A stretch of 38,292 nucleotides of DNA, taken from Pseudomonadota bacterium (lineage in GTDB: Bacteria; Desulfobacterota; Desulfobulbia; Desulfobulbales; SURF-16). The position numbers and the translations under genes were made by a program. The notes under the pieces are model-generated. The model was given only the letters and a program-made list of their open reading frames with translations, made no database searches and had not been told where the DNA came from. The stretch spans positions 1 through 38,292 of the forward strand of contig JAHIVT010000163.1 of NCBI GenBank assembly GCA_018816555.1. The letters run 5' to 3'. The first letter of the stretch is position 1. The number at the start of each line of letters is the position of its first letter. This document shows positions 6,129 through 13,395 of this stretch, piece after piece.

Positions 6129-7490
6129 TTAAAAAATCCCGGTGGAGAATTTGTACATCCACTCCACGAAAACCCAGTTCGCCTCTTTGATCGAGGCCAG
6201 CTTTTCGGCAAACTCATCAGGCCAGAAATGGCCGAAGCCCACCTGAATTGTGTTGCCTTTGGGCAGATCAAATTTACCCACCAGGTCAAATTCTCTACCC
6301 ACCTCATCGCCGGATATGCCCGACTTATCCCGGTATGTGGAAGCGTTGAGGTACCAGGCATCCTTTTCTTCGGCCAGACGGAATTTATGAAACTCCGCCT
6401 TCAGGTAAAACCAGTCCCGCGGCCTGATCTCCAGATTAATCTGGGCATCCTTGAGATTCATCCAGTGGAAGAGATTCATCCGGCCATACATGGTATCACG
6501 GGCACCGAATGCCCCGTCAAAGGACTCATGCCTGCCATCACCCGGGTCGGAATCCCCTGAGGCAAAGCTGTATTCGACACTCACCCTGGGCTTCATGCCA
6601 ACATGTTTCAGGTTATAAGCCAGCAGAGCGTGATAGCCGTAGGCCCGGATATCGTCGCCGGCATAATCGCCAAACTGCCGCACATAGGTGAGGGACCCGT
6701 CAAAACCCTGCAGATCATTTTTGAAAATCCTGAGACCACCATAATAGGCATCAAGATTTCCGGTCCGGCCATCCTCGCCGGTGTAGGCTTCATGGTCATC
6801 CCGTTTGCCCATGAAAAAGGGCTCAAAACCGATGGAATACAACCCGGACGCGACATACTGACCGTAAAATCCAAAGGATTCAAAATAATGGCGATGGTTG
6901 AGGCTGAACTCTATGGGCTCGTGCACCATGGTCCGGCCGTAATAGGCATCGACAAATCCCTCCTGAAAGGTATGGGAGAGCTTTGCCGCATCCCAGATCC
7001 ATCTCCCCGTATTCCCCCACTCACCAGGCCCGAAGATCCTTTTGTCTCCATAAAAGATCCTCTGTCTTCCCACTTTTACGGTCAGGGGGATATCAGCGGG
7101 CTCCCTGATCTCCAGATAGGTATCCCACAACTCCCATTGATCCTTGTTGGGATTGTTCTCCATCCCCAGTTTCCCGTCATAAAAAGCGCTGTCAGGCAGG
7201 GCCATGTCCCAGCATTCGGAATCCTGCAGCCAGAGAGCCAGATGAATCTTCTCAGAGGGTTTATAGTCAAAGCCGGCCCTGAGCCTTCCCAGCAGAAAAC
7301 CGTCGTCGGATGATCCCAGTTTGGGATATTCCCCATAGTACTTCTGGTTGAAATTATCCTGAAATTCATAGCGAAACCGCATGGACATGCCGAAAACAAG
7401 CGTGTCATCCGCCGCGGCCTGTGCGATGTTTGGAGATGAAAAGATGAGAAATCCTGCAAGAGCCGGAAAGAGTTTTTTTGTCCTTATCAT
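6129..7490 (-). CDS. Alginate-export (AlgE-type) family outer-membrane beta-barrel
   Basis: A 453-residue protein with a signal peptide (MIRTKKLFPALAGFLIFSSP, cleavage near AQA-A at about 25). The mature part is made of alternating aromatic/polar strands typical of an outer-membrane barrel, with family features such as LLGRLRAGFDYKPSEKIHLALWLQDSE, an invariant-looking VGRQRIFYGDKRI block and a carboxyl terminus ending in phenylalanine after WMYKF. It belongs to the alginate-export-like group, many of which have unknown substrates. No alginate synthesis genes are visible, so the substrate cannot be named. Transcribed alone on the minus strand, with a dyad sequence in its upstream region. Confidence 0.75.
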   Translation of the reverse strand: MIRTKKLFPALAGFLIFSSPNIAQAAADDTLVFGMSMRFRYEFQDNFNQKYYGEYPKLGSSDDGFLLGRLRAGFDYKPSEKIHLALWLQDSECWDMALPDSAFYDGKLGMENNPNKDQWELWDTYLEIREPADIPLTVKVGRQRIFYGDKRIFGPGEWGNTGRWIWDAAKLSHTFQEGFVDAYYGRTMVHEPIEFSLNHRHYFESFGFYGQYVASGLYSIGFEPFFMGKRDDHEAYTGEDGRTGNLDAYYGGLRIFKNDLQGFDGSLTYVRQFGDYAGDDIRAYGYHALLAYNLKHVGMKPRVSVEYSFASGDSDPGDGRHESFDGAFGARDTMYGRMNLFHWMNLKDAQINLEIRPRDWFYLKAEFHKFRLAEEKDAWYLNASTYRDKSGISGDEVGREFDLVGKFDLPKGNTIQVGFGHFWPDEFAEKLASIKEANWVFVEWMYKFSTGIF

Positions 7491-7605
7491 TTTCTATTGA
7501 GCCTCTGGCCGAAATAATTCTGATGTTGCCCGCAATCCGATCCTTCCCCGGCAGGGGTGACGAATTATGGCGGCATTTTCTTTTTGGGGGAGGGCACGTA
7601 TTTTT

Positions 7606-7636
7606 ACCGAGTCGGTATGTATCGCAAAATATACCG
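7606..7636. promoter_or_regulatory. Tandem dyads, possible operator upstream of the barrel gene
   Basis: ACCGAGTCGGT (7606-7616) is an 11-bp palindrome. It overlaps a second dyad formed by CGGTATGTAT (7613-7622) and ATATACCG (7629-7636). The arrangement looks like an operator for a dimeric repressor such as a TetR-family protein, about 115 bases upstream of the barrel gene on the other strand. Confidence 0.35.
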
Positions 7637-7853
7637 ATGGTCAATAAATTTTCTTGCCCACCACCGCCCAGCGCACCAAGATGCGACAATTTACGGCGAC
7701 CTGGAAAGATTATTACAACTACGGGCTGGCCTTACCAGACAGCCCGAGCGGCATCGACAGATTCTGCCAAATCCACCTGGGCTATGCAGGCGGAGCAAGA
7801 AAAGAATTTTTAATCTTTTTCAAACATGATGGCTTCGCAACTACTTAAAATTT
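7637..7853. other. Non-coding stretch with one doubtful short frame
   Basis: No convincing gene lies between 7491 and 8157. A plus-strand frame from ATG 7681 to the stop ending at 7848 encodes 55 residues (starts MRQFTATWKDYYNYGLALPD). It lacks a ribosome site and any recognised domain, so it is not called as a gene; it could be a remnant. Confidence 0.25.
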
Positions 7854-7934
7854 ACCACATAGAGCACAAAACCAACAGAGCTAGCTAACTGTAATAACAA
7901 ATATTTCTCTGTGATCTCTGTGTGCTCTGTGGTG
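7854..7934. repeat. Dispersed CACAGAG-type palindromic repeat, copy 2
   Basis: The segment runs from ACCACATAGAGCACA to CTCTGTGGTG, with the internal blocks CAACAGAGCTAGCTAACTG and TATTTCTCTGTGATCTCTG. Ends are imperfect inverted repeats. Same orientation as 2892-2965. Confidence 0.65.
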
Positions 7935-8157
7935 AAAAAAAAGACTTTTGTCGAGTTCATCGTACCTGCCCACGGTTTTATTTTGTGCAGCTTTTTTTGC
8001 AAATTGTTCGTCTATACATTGAGGGCTTATCCGTAAATAAGCTAAGCTCTATGAATTTCCTTAACCTCATTCCCTTGCATCACACCGCTATGGCCATGGA
8101 GGGGGGGAATTATTTCATTTTGCGCAAACTCGTCAACTATCAAACCCGAGGTGATCC

Positions 8158-8541
8158 ATGTATTACATCGTTGAAACCGACAAACCATTTGACCAGGCGT
8201 CCGCTGACCTTGAGGCAGCGGTTAAACGTAACGGCTTCGGCATCCTGCATATCCACGACCTGGGAAACACTTTACGCAGCAGAGGCATGGTCTTTGACGA
8301 GCAGTGCAGGGTTTTTGAGGTCTGCAATCCGGGCCAGGCGGCAAAAGTGCTGTCAACCGACATGCGGCTCAACATGGCCCTGCCCTGCCGGATCTCGGTC
8401 TTTACCGAGCAGGGCCGGACGAAGATCGGTTTTATCCGGCCAAAGCCCATGCTTGCCGCCCTGTCGCAGAATGCAGAGCTTGTAGAGGTTGCCGCCGCAG
8501 TAGAAGAAAAAATCACCAAAATGGTGGAAGAGGCGAAATAA
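8158..8541 (+). CDS. DUF302-domain protein
   Basis: A 127-residue protein matching the DUF302 family: MYYIVETDKPFDQASADLEA at the start, NGFGILHIHDLGNTL, then FEVCNPGQAAKVLSTD and the LPCRISVFTEQGRTKIGF block. The family folds as a small alpha/beta domain of unknown activity, often in bacteria with sulfur or redox metabolism, sometimes with a signal peptide; this copy has none and should be cytoplasmic. The ATG follows GAGGTGATCC. It stands alone between a repeat-containing gap and a convergent small gene. Confidence 0.8.
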   Translation: MYYIVETDKPFDQASADLEAAVKRNGFGILHIHDLGNTLRSRGMVFDEQCRVFEVCNPGQAAKVLSTDMRLNMALPCRISVFTEQGRTKIGFIRPKPMLAALSQNAELVEVAAAVEEKITKMVEEAK

Positions 8542-8643
8542 AAACGCAGATCCGGGAGAAGGGCTGGGAAGGGTAAATTTTATGGAGATTACCTGAAATC
8601 AGGCAGCATCGGGTCACCAGGGTCGCTACTACCACCTTGGCCA

Positions 8644-8817
8644 TTATTTTTTTGTGCCGGGGCGAAAGAGAGCCTTCTCCCTCTCATCAAGGAATAAAAC
8701 ATCCTTGGCGCCATCCGCGAACTTCCTGGGGAAAAGAGCGGCAAAAAGGATTCTGAACAGAACCCCCAGCAAAAATACCCCTCCCAGTATGGACAGGATG
8801 ATTTTTTCCTTACTCAC
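8644..8817 (-). CDS. Putative small single-pass membrane protein
   Basis: A 57-codon frame starting at GTG 8817. The predicted protein begins with SKEKIILSILGGVFLLGVLF, a basic residue pair followed by a membrane helix of about 20 residues, then a basic segment (FPRKFADGAKDVLFLDEREK) and ends RPGTKK. CGGGG lies about 9 bases upstream of the GTG. The hydrophobic-then-basic layout follows the positive-inside rule and looks real, but there is no homologue I recognise. It is convergent with the DUF302 gene. Confidence 0.5.
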   Translation of the reverse strand: MSKEKIILSILGGVFLLGVLFRILFAALFPRKFADGAKDVLFLDEREKALFRPGTKK

Positions 8818-8941
8818 TCGACATACCCCGTAATAATTTCAGCAGGCGCCTGGCAGCAAACCGCTCACAAGGCCTGCTTCACCTGCAAGATTTACTGAGA
8901 AAACTAACACATCCCTCTATGTAACGGCAAACAGATCCTGC

Positions 8942-9370
8942 TCAGGTCTTACCGTGAAATTGCTCGATCCACCCGGCCAGCAGCTTTTCCGCTTCAGCGC
9001 GCCCGGTGTAACTCGCCACCCGCAGGGCCGGATTGCCGGCGATCATGGCGGAGAGGCGTCTGTTTTCCCCGGGCCGGTACAGGCAGAAGATCTCCTTGCC
9101 CAAAGCCTGGGCCAGGCCGATTTCATAGCCCACCCCCAGTGAGGGGGTTGAAACCTCGGCGATAACCAGATCAGCGGCCTTGAGCCACTGCATATCCCGC
9201 TGGAAGATCTCCTCCTCGGCCAGGAATTTCTCCTCCTGCAGCAACCCGTCATCGCCCACATGCTCGGTGAGCACCGTGCCGAAGGTTTTCAGATAGGTGA
9301 TCAGTCGGGCATAAAGTTCGGCGTCATCGCGCCCTCCCCTTATGGCCCCGGCAAAATAGATGTTAAGCAT
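8942..9370 (-). CDS. DNPH1/Rcl-like 2'-deoxynucleoside 5'-phosphate N-hydrolase
   Basis: A 142-residue protein of the nucleoside 2-deoxyribosyltransferase superfamily. The start YFAGAIRGGRDDAELY is typical of the DNPH1 (Rcl) branch, which cleaves the N-glycosidic bond of deoxynucleoside monophosphates and in mammals removes hydroxymethyl-dUMP from the nucleotide pool. The catalytic region AEVSTPSLGVGYEIGLAQALG carries the expected Ser78 and Glu83. Length fits the family. GGAGG lies upstream of the ATG, and the gene starts 13 bases after the stop of the parvulin-like ORF, so the two are probably co-transcribed. Cytoplasmic. Confidence 0.8.
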   Translation of the reverse strand: MLNIYFAGAIRGGRDDAELYARLITYLKTFGTVLTEHVGDDGLLQEEKFLAEEEIFQRDMQWLKAADLVIAEVSTPSLGVGYEIGLAQALGKEIFCLYRPGENRRLSAMIAGNPALRVASYTGRAEAEKLLAGWIEQFHGKT

Positions 9371-9383
9371 CCGCGTCCTCCGC

Positions 9384-10031
9384 TCATCTGTCAGTGGAAA
9401 GTGGAGACATCATCACCAGGGGATGCCCGTCGGCATCAATCTCCATGAGCTGGCGCAGGGTCTGCCGCAGAAGGATACGCTTTGCCTCCCAGGGCATGTC
9501 GCTGAAAGTCATGGGTTTTCCGGCACTCTTTTTTTCGAGCCGGTAACACCAGAAGCCGTTGTCAACCTCGAAAACCGGACTGATCTCATGGGGCATCAGA
9601 CGGGCCAGCTGTTGATCGATTGGCTTAAGCGAGTCAAGAAAACGGGAACCAAGCCGGCCTTCCAGCTCTTTGGTTGCGTCCTGGGACTCCCGGGCGGCAA
9701 CCTTGGCAAAATCCTCCCCAGCCAGCAGTCGATTTCTGGCCTCGGCACAATGGTTTTCCTGTTCCTGCCAACGCTCCGGGCTGTCCAGCCGATGGGCAAA
9801 GCGAAAGATGCCGCGCAGCTCAACACTTTTGGGCAGCATGGCCTGTTCGTTCTGCAGCCGCGCCAGGGCCTGGGGAATGGTCTGCCTGACGGCATCGTCA
9901 AATTCCTGCCGCCGCTCCTTTAAGGCCTTATCAAGTTCAGCCGCAGGCAGGGGGGGCAGCTTGCCGCCCAAGGCCTTGGCCAGAATTACCAGCAAGGTGT
10001 TGTCATCCTTGCCGATTTCTGCCCAGGACAC
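9384..10031 (-). CDS. Parvulin-like peptidyl-prolyl isomerase ORF (possible 3' half of a split gene)
   Basis: A 215-residue frame from GTG 10031. Residues 70-185 resemble a parvulin rotamase domain: KSVELRGIFRFAHRL, then LLAGEDFAKVAARESQD, EGRLGSRF, MPHEISPVFEVDNGFWCYRL. It catalyses, if active, cis-trans isomerisation at proline. There is no signal peptide and no clear ribosome site before the GTG. The frame is the same as that of the GHL10 gene upstream, from which it is separated by only one stop codon and 18 bases. The two may therefore be one secreted protein broken by mutation or sequence error, or a separate reinitiating gene. See the finding at this position. Confidence 0.6.
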   Translation of the reverse strand: MSWAEIGKDDNTLLVILAKALGGKLPPLPAAELDKALKERRQEFDDAVRQTIPQALARLQNEQAMLPKSVELRGIFRFAHRLDSPERWQEQENHCAEARNRLLAGEDFAKVAARESQDATKELEGRLGSRFLDSLKPIDQQLARLMPHEISPVFEVDNGFWCYRLEKKSAGKPMTFSDMPWEAKRILLRQTLRQLMEIDADGHPLVMMSPLSTDR

Positions 10032-10049
10032 GCCCGGGGAGCAGTTTTT

Positions 10050-11330
10050 TCAAAGGGGGACGGACTTGTAGCTGGCGTAACGTGTAAAACTCTTTGCTGC
10101 ATCGGTGTAGGCCGATACCGGCTCAGAGCCGTGCAGAAGATGCCCGAGGCTGAACAGCGCGATGCCGTCGTAACCGTTATTTCCGGCGAGCTGCGCCTCC
10201 TCGGCAATCTGACGGGAATCCTTGATATAGGCACCGAGTCCAGCCCACATCTTTACCCGTGAACCCTTCTTGCGACCTGCGGCAACCTCCTGCAACTGGG
10301 CTCCTACCCGTTGGCTGCTGCCGAAATAGGCCATGGGATACAGGGCGTCAATCTGCTCATCAGCCGACCAGCTCAACCAATCCTGCCCGTTTTCCAGGTA
10401 GGCCTGGCCAGGGTCCGGGAAAACGGCTGTCGAGAGTGTGACAGCACCGCCGCCATATTCTTTTATGGTCCGGCGCACGTCATGGAGGAGTACCGACACC
10501 TGGGCGGCCCGCATCTCCTTCCAGTACAGCGCCCCGGTGGTGAGAACCCGATCCGCGGCTGCCTGCCGTCCATACAGCCAGTCGAAAATCATATCCCGGC
10601 TCAGATGCTCGGGCAGCAGGCGGGGGTCGATACCCATTTTTTGAGTGAACTCCCGGCCAAGGGCGCCGCTGCGGCCAAAGGATGGCCCGGGATAGCGGAT
10701 AAAGTCAAGATGAATGCCGCTGACCGGGTACCGGGTTATCAGCTCCCGCACCACCTCAACAAAAAGCTTTCTGTATTCAGGAGAAGCCGGGTCGGCAAAC
10801 ACCCCTTCCAGCCAGTTGCGTTTCAGGTCAAATTCGCTGTAGGCGGTGAGCGGCCTGCCCTCATCATCGCTTAAAATCCAGGGCTGGCCAGGAGAGCCGG
10901 GGTGGGCTGGATTTTTGGGAGGGGTTGTATCACCCCACAGGTAATAGACATTGAGCCAGGCTTGCACCGACAGGGGGGCACATTGGGCCAGGGTCCGTGC
11001 CAGGGGATCAAAATCCGGCGGGGCATCGGCCAGGCTTTCCGGCCGTGGCGCTCTATCGCTGCGATAAAAGGCATCAGCCCGGCCCCGAACCTGGACCAGC
11101 AGTTCGTCAAAACCGCCCTTCCTGGCCGCGGTGCAGATAGCGTCAATCTTCTTCTCCGAATCCACATCAAAACGGATGACCCAGGCTGCGGTTCTGGTCC
11201 CGGCAAAACTTGCGGTGCAGCAGAGCAGGGACACCAGAGCAAACAGGAGGAAACAGAGTCCTCTCTTTCCGCGCTTTCCACGGCGAAAAACGTAGTGTGC
11301 CGATTGTCTGCAATTTTTACGGGTGGGCAT
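10050..11330 (-). CDS. GHL10-family glycoside-hydrolase-like protein, secreted
   Basis: A 426-residue protein with an unusually long basic leader then a hydrophobic signal segment (GLCFLLFALVSLLCCTASFA, residues about 24-43). The rest matches the glycosyl-hydrolase-like 10 (YddW/DUF187) family: AAWVIRFDVDSEKKIDAICT, VQVRGRADAFYRSD, the strand VSGIHLDFIRYPGP expected at the active-site end of the TIM barrel, and GYDGIALFSLGHLL at the close. Some members act on peptidoglycan or other glycans; the substrate here is unknown. It is followed in the same frame by the parvulin-like ORF and then the DNPH1-like gene, forming a short minus-strand operon. Confidence 0.75.
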   Translation of the reverse strand: MPTRKNCRQSAHYVFRRGKRGKRGLCFLLFALVSLLCCTASFAGTRTAAWVIRFDVDSEKKIDAICTAARKGGFDELLVQVRGRADAFYRSDRAPRPESLADAPPDFDPLARTLAQCAPLSVQAWLNVYYLWGDTTPPKNPAHPGSPGQPWILSDDEGRPLTAYSEFDLKRNWLEGVFADPASPEYRKLFVEVVRELITRYPVSGIHLDFIRYPGPSFGRSGALGREFTQKMGIDPRLLPEHLSRDMIFDWLYGRQAAADRVLTTGALYWKEMRAAQVSVLLHDVRRTIKEYGGGAVTLSTAVFPDPGQAYLENGQDWLSWSADEQIDALYPMAYFGSSQRVGAQLQEVAAGRKKGSRVKMWAGLGAYIKDSRQIAEEAQLAGNNGYDGIALFSLGHLLHGSEPVSAYTDAAKSFTRYASYKSVPL

Positions 11331-11563
11331 GATATTAATTTTTACAATTACAACAGCATATTACGAAGAATTTTGGTAGAGGATGCCGGCCATAACCTTA
11401 CATAGCTGCCATAAAGATATGCCCGGCGATCCCCTTCCCTCCTTGAACAATATAGGCAGAACTACCGATATATTTCAAACGGGAAAATACATTTTTTTAT
11501 TTTTTTTTGAGTGCAAGGCAGAAATGGTAATCAGCAAGGGAATGTTGACAGCAAAAACAGTGC

Positions 11564-13117
11564 TCAGGCGCAGCTCTGGGCCGGGAAAGGAAGCTTCACC
11601 TGAAAGCGCGCCCCTTTGCCCGGGACTGAGGACACGGCAATTGTGCCGTGGTGATTTTCCACTACCTTCTTGACGCTGTAAAGACCGATACCCGTTCCTT
11701 TCCGGCTGCCGGGCACCTGAAAATACTGTTCAAAGATTTTATCATGATATTCCTCGGCAATACCGGGGCCATCATCAACCACGGCAAAAACGATTGCATC
11801 GTTTTCTTTCCGCAATTCCATATCAATGGCTTGCTTAGCGTATTTGCCGGCATTGCCGATCAGATTTTCCAGCAGGGTTTTCAGCTGGGAACGGTCGCCG
11901 GTGATGGTGATCTCTGCCAGTTTATCCCAGGAGCTTCTGGAATTACTGTTGATAGTCATGGCAATTTTGCGGTCTTCCAAGTCGGCAATGAAGCTGTTGG
12001 CAACGACGACAAGCAGCTCGGCCAGGTCCACCTCTTCCGGTTTGAACACGCCCAGGGATAATTTATCCCGCAGATCCTTAGAGGTCGTTTCAATGGTGTC
12101 CAGCAACTGCTGGGAAGATTTCTCAATGGTCTGCAGATACTTTTCAACATCCTCCCGGGATTTCGCCTTGCCGGCCAGCAGTCTCCGGGTGAAGCCCTGG
12201 ATGGGGGTCACCGGCCCTTTCAGGTCATGGATGAGGACCGAGATAAATTTTTCCCTCTGCCGGTTCAAGGCCTCGGTTCGTTCTTCCACAAGGTCTTCAA
12301 GATGCAGGCGATACTCTTCCAATTCCTTTTCACTCTGTTTACGCAAGGCAACCATGTGATTGATGTTCTTGCCGAGGAGTCCGATCTCATCGTTTTCGTC
12401 ATAATCCACATAGACCGCCAGATCACCGTGGGCGATCTGGTCCACCTTATCGGTGATATCGCCCAGGGGTCTGGTAATGCTTCTACTGATGGACACCGCG
12501 GTGAACAGGCCGATAATAATTGCCAATATATCGATAATAATGAAGGTATTACGCGTTGTTGTATAGGTATGCAGCGCCTTTTCATAATTGCTGGCGGCAT
12601 ATTTTTGCTGCAGGGCGACCATGTCGTTTAAGCTGTCCAGCCATCCCCACTGGCGGCTTCTCACCTCCTGCACCAGCAGCTTGATCCCTTCATCCCGCCG
12701 GTTGGCCATACCGAGCTCAATGACCTTGTCCCATAGGGGTTTGGTCTCTTCATGGCCTTTGATGATCCGGGCCAGAATTGCCCTGCCCTGCTCATCCTTG
12801 ACTATTTCGACAAGTTTGGCGTGGGCCCGGGCATAGTCGCTCTCCTCTTTTTCAATGCGGGTTAACTCATATTGTTTATCAGCCTGTTCCTGCAGAAGCA
12901 GAATATTTCTGATGATAACAGCCTTATGCCGGGCAAGAAACCGCATCTCCTGGGCCAGTTCGACTTCCACATTGGTTTCATTGATGATCTCCTCCAGCCC
13001 TTTCTTGATCTTTCCCATGCTGACAAATTCAATGATACCGAGGGCGACAATGATCAGGGAGAAGATAATTATGATGATCCCGATTCTTTCGGCAATTTTG
13101 TAATTACGGAAAAGCAT
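11564..13117 (-). CDS. Membrane sensor histidine kinase
   Basis: A 517-residue protein. Membrane helices lie at about 11-32 and 192-212, enclosing a helical periplasmic sensor of some 160 residues rich in charged heptads, like four-helix-bundle sensors. Next come a HAMP domain (about 213-265), a short coiled coil, a HisKA domain with the phospho-acceptor H297 in VLIHDLKGPVTPIQGF, and a HATPase domain with N (ENLIGNAGKYA), DDGPGIAEEYHDKIF, and GTGIGLYSVKKVV boxes. The H-box is of the HDLKGP kind. No response regulator is adjacent, so it is an orphan kinase. A start with GTGATGTAAGG upstream is acceptable. Confidence 0.85.
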   Translation of the reverse strand: MLFRNYKIAERIGIIIIIFSLIIVALGIIEFVSMGKIKKGLEEIINETNVEVELAQEMRFLARHKAVIIRNILLLQEQADKQYELTRIEKEESDYARAHAKLVEIVKDEQGRAILARIIKGHEETKPLWDKVIELGMANRRDEGIKLLVQEVRSRQWGWLDSLNDMVALQQKYAASNYEKALHTYTTTRNTFIIIDILAIIIGLFTAVSISRSITRPLGDITDKVDQIAHGDLAVYVDYDENDEIGLLGKNINHMVALRKQSEKELEEYRLHLEDLVEERTEALNRQREKFISVLIHDLKGPVTPIQGFTRRLLAGKAKSREDVEKYLQTIEKSSQQLLDTIETTSKDLRDKLSLGVFKPEEVDLAELLVVVANSFIADLEDRKIAMTINSNSRSSWDKLAEITITGDRSQLKTLLENLIGNAGKYAKQAIDMELRKENDAIVFAVVDDGPGIAEEYHDKIFEQYFQVPGSRKGTGIGLYSVKKVVENHHGTIAVSSVPGKGARFQVKLPFPAQSCA

Positions 13118-13126
13118 CCTTACATC

Positions 13127-13273
13127 ACCTTAAACGTTTGGCAGGACAGCAATGGGCACTTCTGGCCCTGTTACTATAACCCGGAGACTGGTGAGCGTCC
13201 ACATCATATTGAAAAAATTGGCATTGTGGATGGCCGACAGGATTGTGGATTTTTTGGGAGGTACTCGCTATAA
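13127..13273 (+). pseudogene. Possible coding remnant, unknown family
   Basis: In the 278-bp gap between two minus-strand genes, one plus-strand frame reads NVWQDSNGHFWPCYYNPETG and then ERPHHIEKIGIVDGRQDCGF to a stop at 13273. The composition (many aromatic residues, Cys, Gly turns) looks like real protein rather than chance. No start codon precedes it outside the neighbouring kinase gene, so if genuine it is a 3' fragment. No family recognised. Confidence 0.25.
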
Positions 13274-13309
13274 GGCGATAACAGGGTTTGCCGCGCCACG
13301 GGGAGAAAA

Positions 13310-13351
13310 GGACGCCAGCCGCATGGGGTGGCCGATGACCGCCCGGCGTCC
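13310..13351. other. Inverted repeat 3' of the GH15 gene
   Basis: GGACGCC (13310-13316) and GGCGTCC (13345-13351) are perfect inverted repeats about 28 bases apart with GC-rich sequence between them. This lies just beyond the stop of the glucoamylase-type gene and may be a structured 3' end. There is no T-tract, so a classical terminator is not claimed. Confidence 0.3.
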
Positions 13352-13395
13352 GGATGATGGAAGAAATCCCCCTGCCACCCGGACGCTGCGCAATC

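Noticed and set aside
7681-7848. Small gene in the gap after the outer-membrane barrel
   Set aside because: No ribosome site, no recognised domain and an atypical context; recorded only as a doubtful frame.
13270-13395. c-di-GMP or cobalamin riboswitch
   Set aside because: The inverted repeat is present but none of the conserved core motifs of these riboswitches, and it is 3' rather than 5' of a gene.
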